Of a DNA stretch of 64,000 nucleotides, positions 62,100 to 64,000 are shown in pieces. This stretch comes from Paramecium octaurelia (lineage: Eukaryota > Ciliophora > Oligohymenophorea > Peniculida > Parameciidae). The stretch is from assembly GCA_905182995.1 (NCBI GenBank), contig CAJJDP010000007.1, positions 806,049 to 870,048 on the forward strand. The letters are read 5' to 3'. Numbering within the stretch: position 1 is the first letter of the stretch; each line of letters opens with the position of its first letter. The position numbers and the translations under genes are program-made. A model generated the notes under the pieces. It was given only the letters and a program-made list of their open reading frames with translations. It was not told the DNA's origin and did no database searches.

Positions 62100-63622
62100 T
62101 CATTAAAGGAAAGTCTCAGTTAATTTTTGTGCAAATAGACTGATATCATTATCTGGATCAAATTCTAATTAATTAAGTAGTTTGTCTAAGCCCTTGGAAA
62201 TAAATAATTCTATCGCCATATTCAAATCATATTGTGAATGCTTTCCAATTTGAAAAGCAAAGTTATGTATTATTTTCAAACACATAAGCACAACGATTTT
62301 TGATGTTTTGAGCTTCAACTAATTCATCACTATATCTGCAACTTTTCCTCTCATTAAAAAGTACTTTAATAAATCTGTGTTTTTTAATTAAGAAACGCTA
62401 ATAATAACTTCTAAGACATCTTTGATAATTTCTGTTTCGTTTTCATCTTTTTGCATAAATTAGATTAGATCATGCTGCACTATAGTTTGTAATACTTCAA
62501 ATTTTTAATTACAACATAAATTATTTAATCCCCATAAGATTATTTTTTTGAATTCCATCTACTTGCTTCTACCTGGTTAGAGATAGATTTATAAGAAGAA
62601 GTCCAAGATTTTGAACTCATTCACTAATTAAGTTGTAATCTAATCATCTGCCATAGCAAAAGTTGCTATAATGTCAAGTATTTTTAATTAAATCTCCTCA
62701 TCATTACTTTTCCTCTACATATCAATTAATTTATTGAACATTTTCAGTTTATTAAAAATGTCTGCAAGTATTTCTTCTTTAGCCTAGCACATATACTTGA
62801 GAGTCAATAAAGAATAGAATTTTATTTCCTTATCATTTTAATCAATACATTCTAATACAATTGGCAAAAGATCTTTGACCTTAATAAATCAATGACAAAA
62901 TACTTCTCTTAATGTAAATCCCGCAACATTTTTTGAATCATAGGAGAAAAAGTTTTTTAAAAACCAACAGAATTATCTAATATTTTCAATCTCAAAATTT
63001 ACTAATATATTATACTTCAAAGGAAATTTGCTTATTAATCCACATTTTCTTGAGAAGAGTACAAAATTCATAATCTGCCAATTATCTTGCTTTGACTCCA
63101 TTATCATTCCCAGTTAGATTCGCTAATAAGAAGAAGATTAGAGATTGAATTTTTTGATATGAAGTCATTTCCAATAACTAAAACAATTTCCTCATTAACT
63201 ATTCATTTTGTAATAGTTTCAAATCATCAAATACATTATGGGAATGTAAATTTGCGAATATCTTAAGTAATTATTCAATTATATGATAGTTCAATTCCTA
63301 CTTATACCAAATGTTTAGTAATAAGGAATATACTTCATGTCTATTAATTAATTTTAAATTATCCTAATTATTATATGAGTTCTAATACTTCAACGGTTGA
63401 ATTACTTAAATATAATCCTATTTCATTGAGGGTTTCCTCGTAATTTTAGTTCACTAAATTGATTTACCAAATATGGATTATTTCATCCGTCAATTAAGTT
63501 TACACATTATTCGTATAAGTTCTTCTTTTTTGTTTGAAGAGTTCTTCAGTTGCCTTTCTCCTTAATTCTACTCGAAAGTTGTCTCTTTTTTGTTTTAATA
63601 AGTCCCCTAAGATTTCCGCCAT
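62100..63622 (-). CDS. Importin-alpha-like armadillo protein
   Basis: About 490 residues. The N-terminus MAEILGDLLKQKRDNFRVEL then RRKATEELFKQKRRTY is an IBB-like basic segment, which binds importin-beta in classic importin-alpha. Armadillo-type helical repeats follow (VKDLLPIVLECIDQNDKEIK, SLLTLKYMCQAKEEILADIF, LDIIATFAMADDQITTQLVN, KFEVLQTIVQHDLIQ). The NLS-binding Trp/Asn pairs are not obvious, so cargo binding may be altered. Several short introns with unresolved ends near 63440 and 62900. A divergent family member is the best reading. Confidence 0.7.
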
Positions 63623-63671
63623 TTAGTTTTCAATTAATAATAATAATTAAACTTTAAAATTGAATTCTTAA

Positions 63672-64000
63672 TCAAAAAAACCAACTCATTATGGCAATTG
63701 CTAAACATAGACCTAGGAAACCAAAAACTCCATAGACTATAAATTTTCTTTTCATTATTCTATTTTTCATAATTTTCACTAAATTATTTGATTCTCCCAA
63801 GTCTTCTCTGATATATTAAGTCTTCCTTATTGAATTATCTAAAGTCATTGATTAAGAATGAAGATTGAGTGAGATTTAATTTGCTTACTATTCAGTCAAA
63901 TAAGCAGTTCTTTTGGCTGCTTCTAATTCTAATGTTTGTCGAATCAAGCGGTCTTCTTATTTTAGCAAGGCTTGGTTAATTTATCTGTCATTGAACAATT
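63672..64000 (-). CDS. Qb-SNARE (Vti1/membrin type), 5' part off window
   Basis: C-terminal about 108 residues of a tail-anchored SNARE; the 5' end lies beyond base 64000. The helix ALLKQEDRLIRQTLELEAAK, RTAYLTEQQANQISLNLHSQ, SMTLDNSIRKTQYIREDLGE has SNARE heptads with the central Gln layer in this region, followed by KIMKNRIMKRKFIVYGVFGF and a hydrophobic anchor LGLCLAIAIMSWF up to the TGA at 63672. Vti1, GOSR1 and membrin have this plan; Qb is favoured, the exact paralogue is open. Acts in Golgi or endosomal fusion. Confidence 0.75.

Overview
The window reads as macronuclear DNA of a ciliate, very probably Paramecium. It is about 70% A+T. Dozens of recognisable proteins stay open only if TAA and TAG are read as glutamine and TGA is the sole stop. 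They are cut by 20-34 bp introns, mostly GTA...TAG with some ending AAG or CAG. Coordinates are from hand translation with that code. Most gene ends are firm to the base; splice sites are inferred from frame restoration and family alignment. Standard-code open frames are fragments or shadows and were not used as gene models.

Layout. 1-5.7 kb: a cyclin with a charged tail, then an EF-hand coiled-coil gene behind a 1.36-kb segment that occurs twice around a single N, most likely an assembly artefact. 6-10 kb: two low-complexity reverse-strand genes. 10-20 kb: a polytopic membrane protein, a double cyclic-nucleotide-binding protein, coiled-coil proteins, nucleoside diphosphate kinase and a Mei2-type RRM protein. 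20-32 kb: an ARID protein, a ULK-like kinase, a 1115-residue TPR protein, more coiled coils and an HP1-like protein. 32-41 kb: RPS18, a P-type ATPase homologue with every catalytic motif altered, a second ULK-like kinase, an SCP/FCP1-type phosphatase and RPL10. 41-50 kb: an acid lipase, a pseudokinase, a candidate PP1-binding protein, a third ULK-like kinase and the PP2A scaffold subunit. 50-64 kb: nicotinamidase, ENY2/Sus1, an ESCRT-III subunit, UBC13, an ankyrin-bromodomain protein, RUVBL1, a TMEM8/CREST-type membrane protein, an importin-alpha-like protein and a Qb-SNARE cut by the right edge.

The genes form no operon or dedicated pathway. Housekeeping genes (ribosome, chromatin, trafficking, signalling) are mixed with ciliate coiled-coil families. 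Packing is extreme: convergent stops lie about 30-40 bp apart and some divergent start codons only 13-27 bp apart, so promoters and 3' signals must overlap neighbours. I saw no rRNA, tRNA, CRISPR array or transposon. The strongest leads are the catalytically dead PMCA-type ATPase, the pseudokinase, the EF-hand protein with SRE-repeat coiled coil, and the SILK plus RVxF protein.
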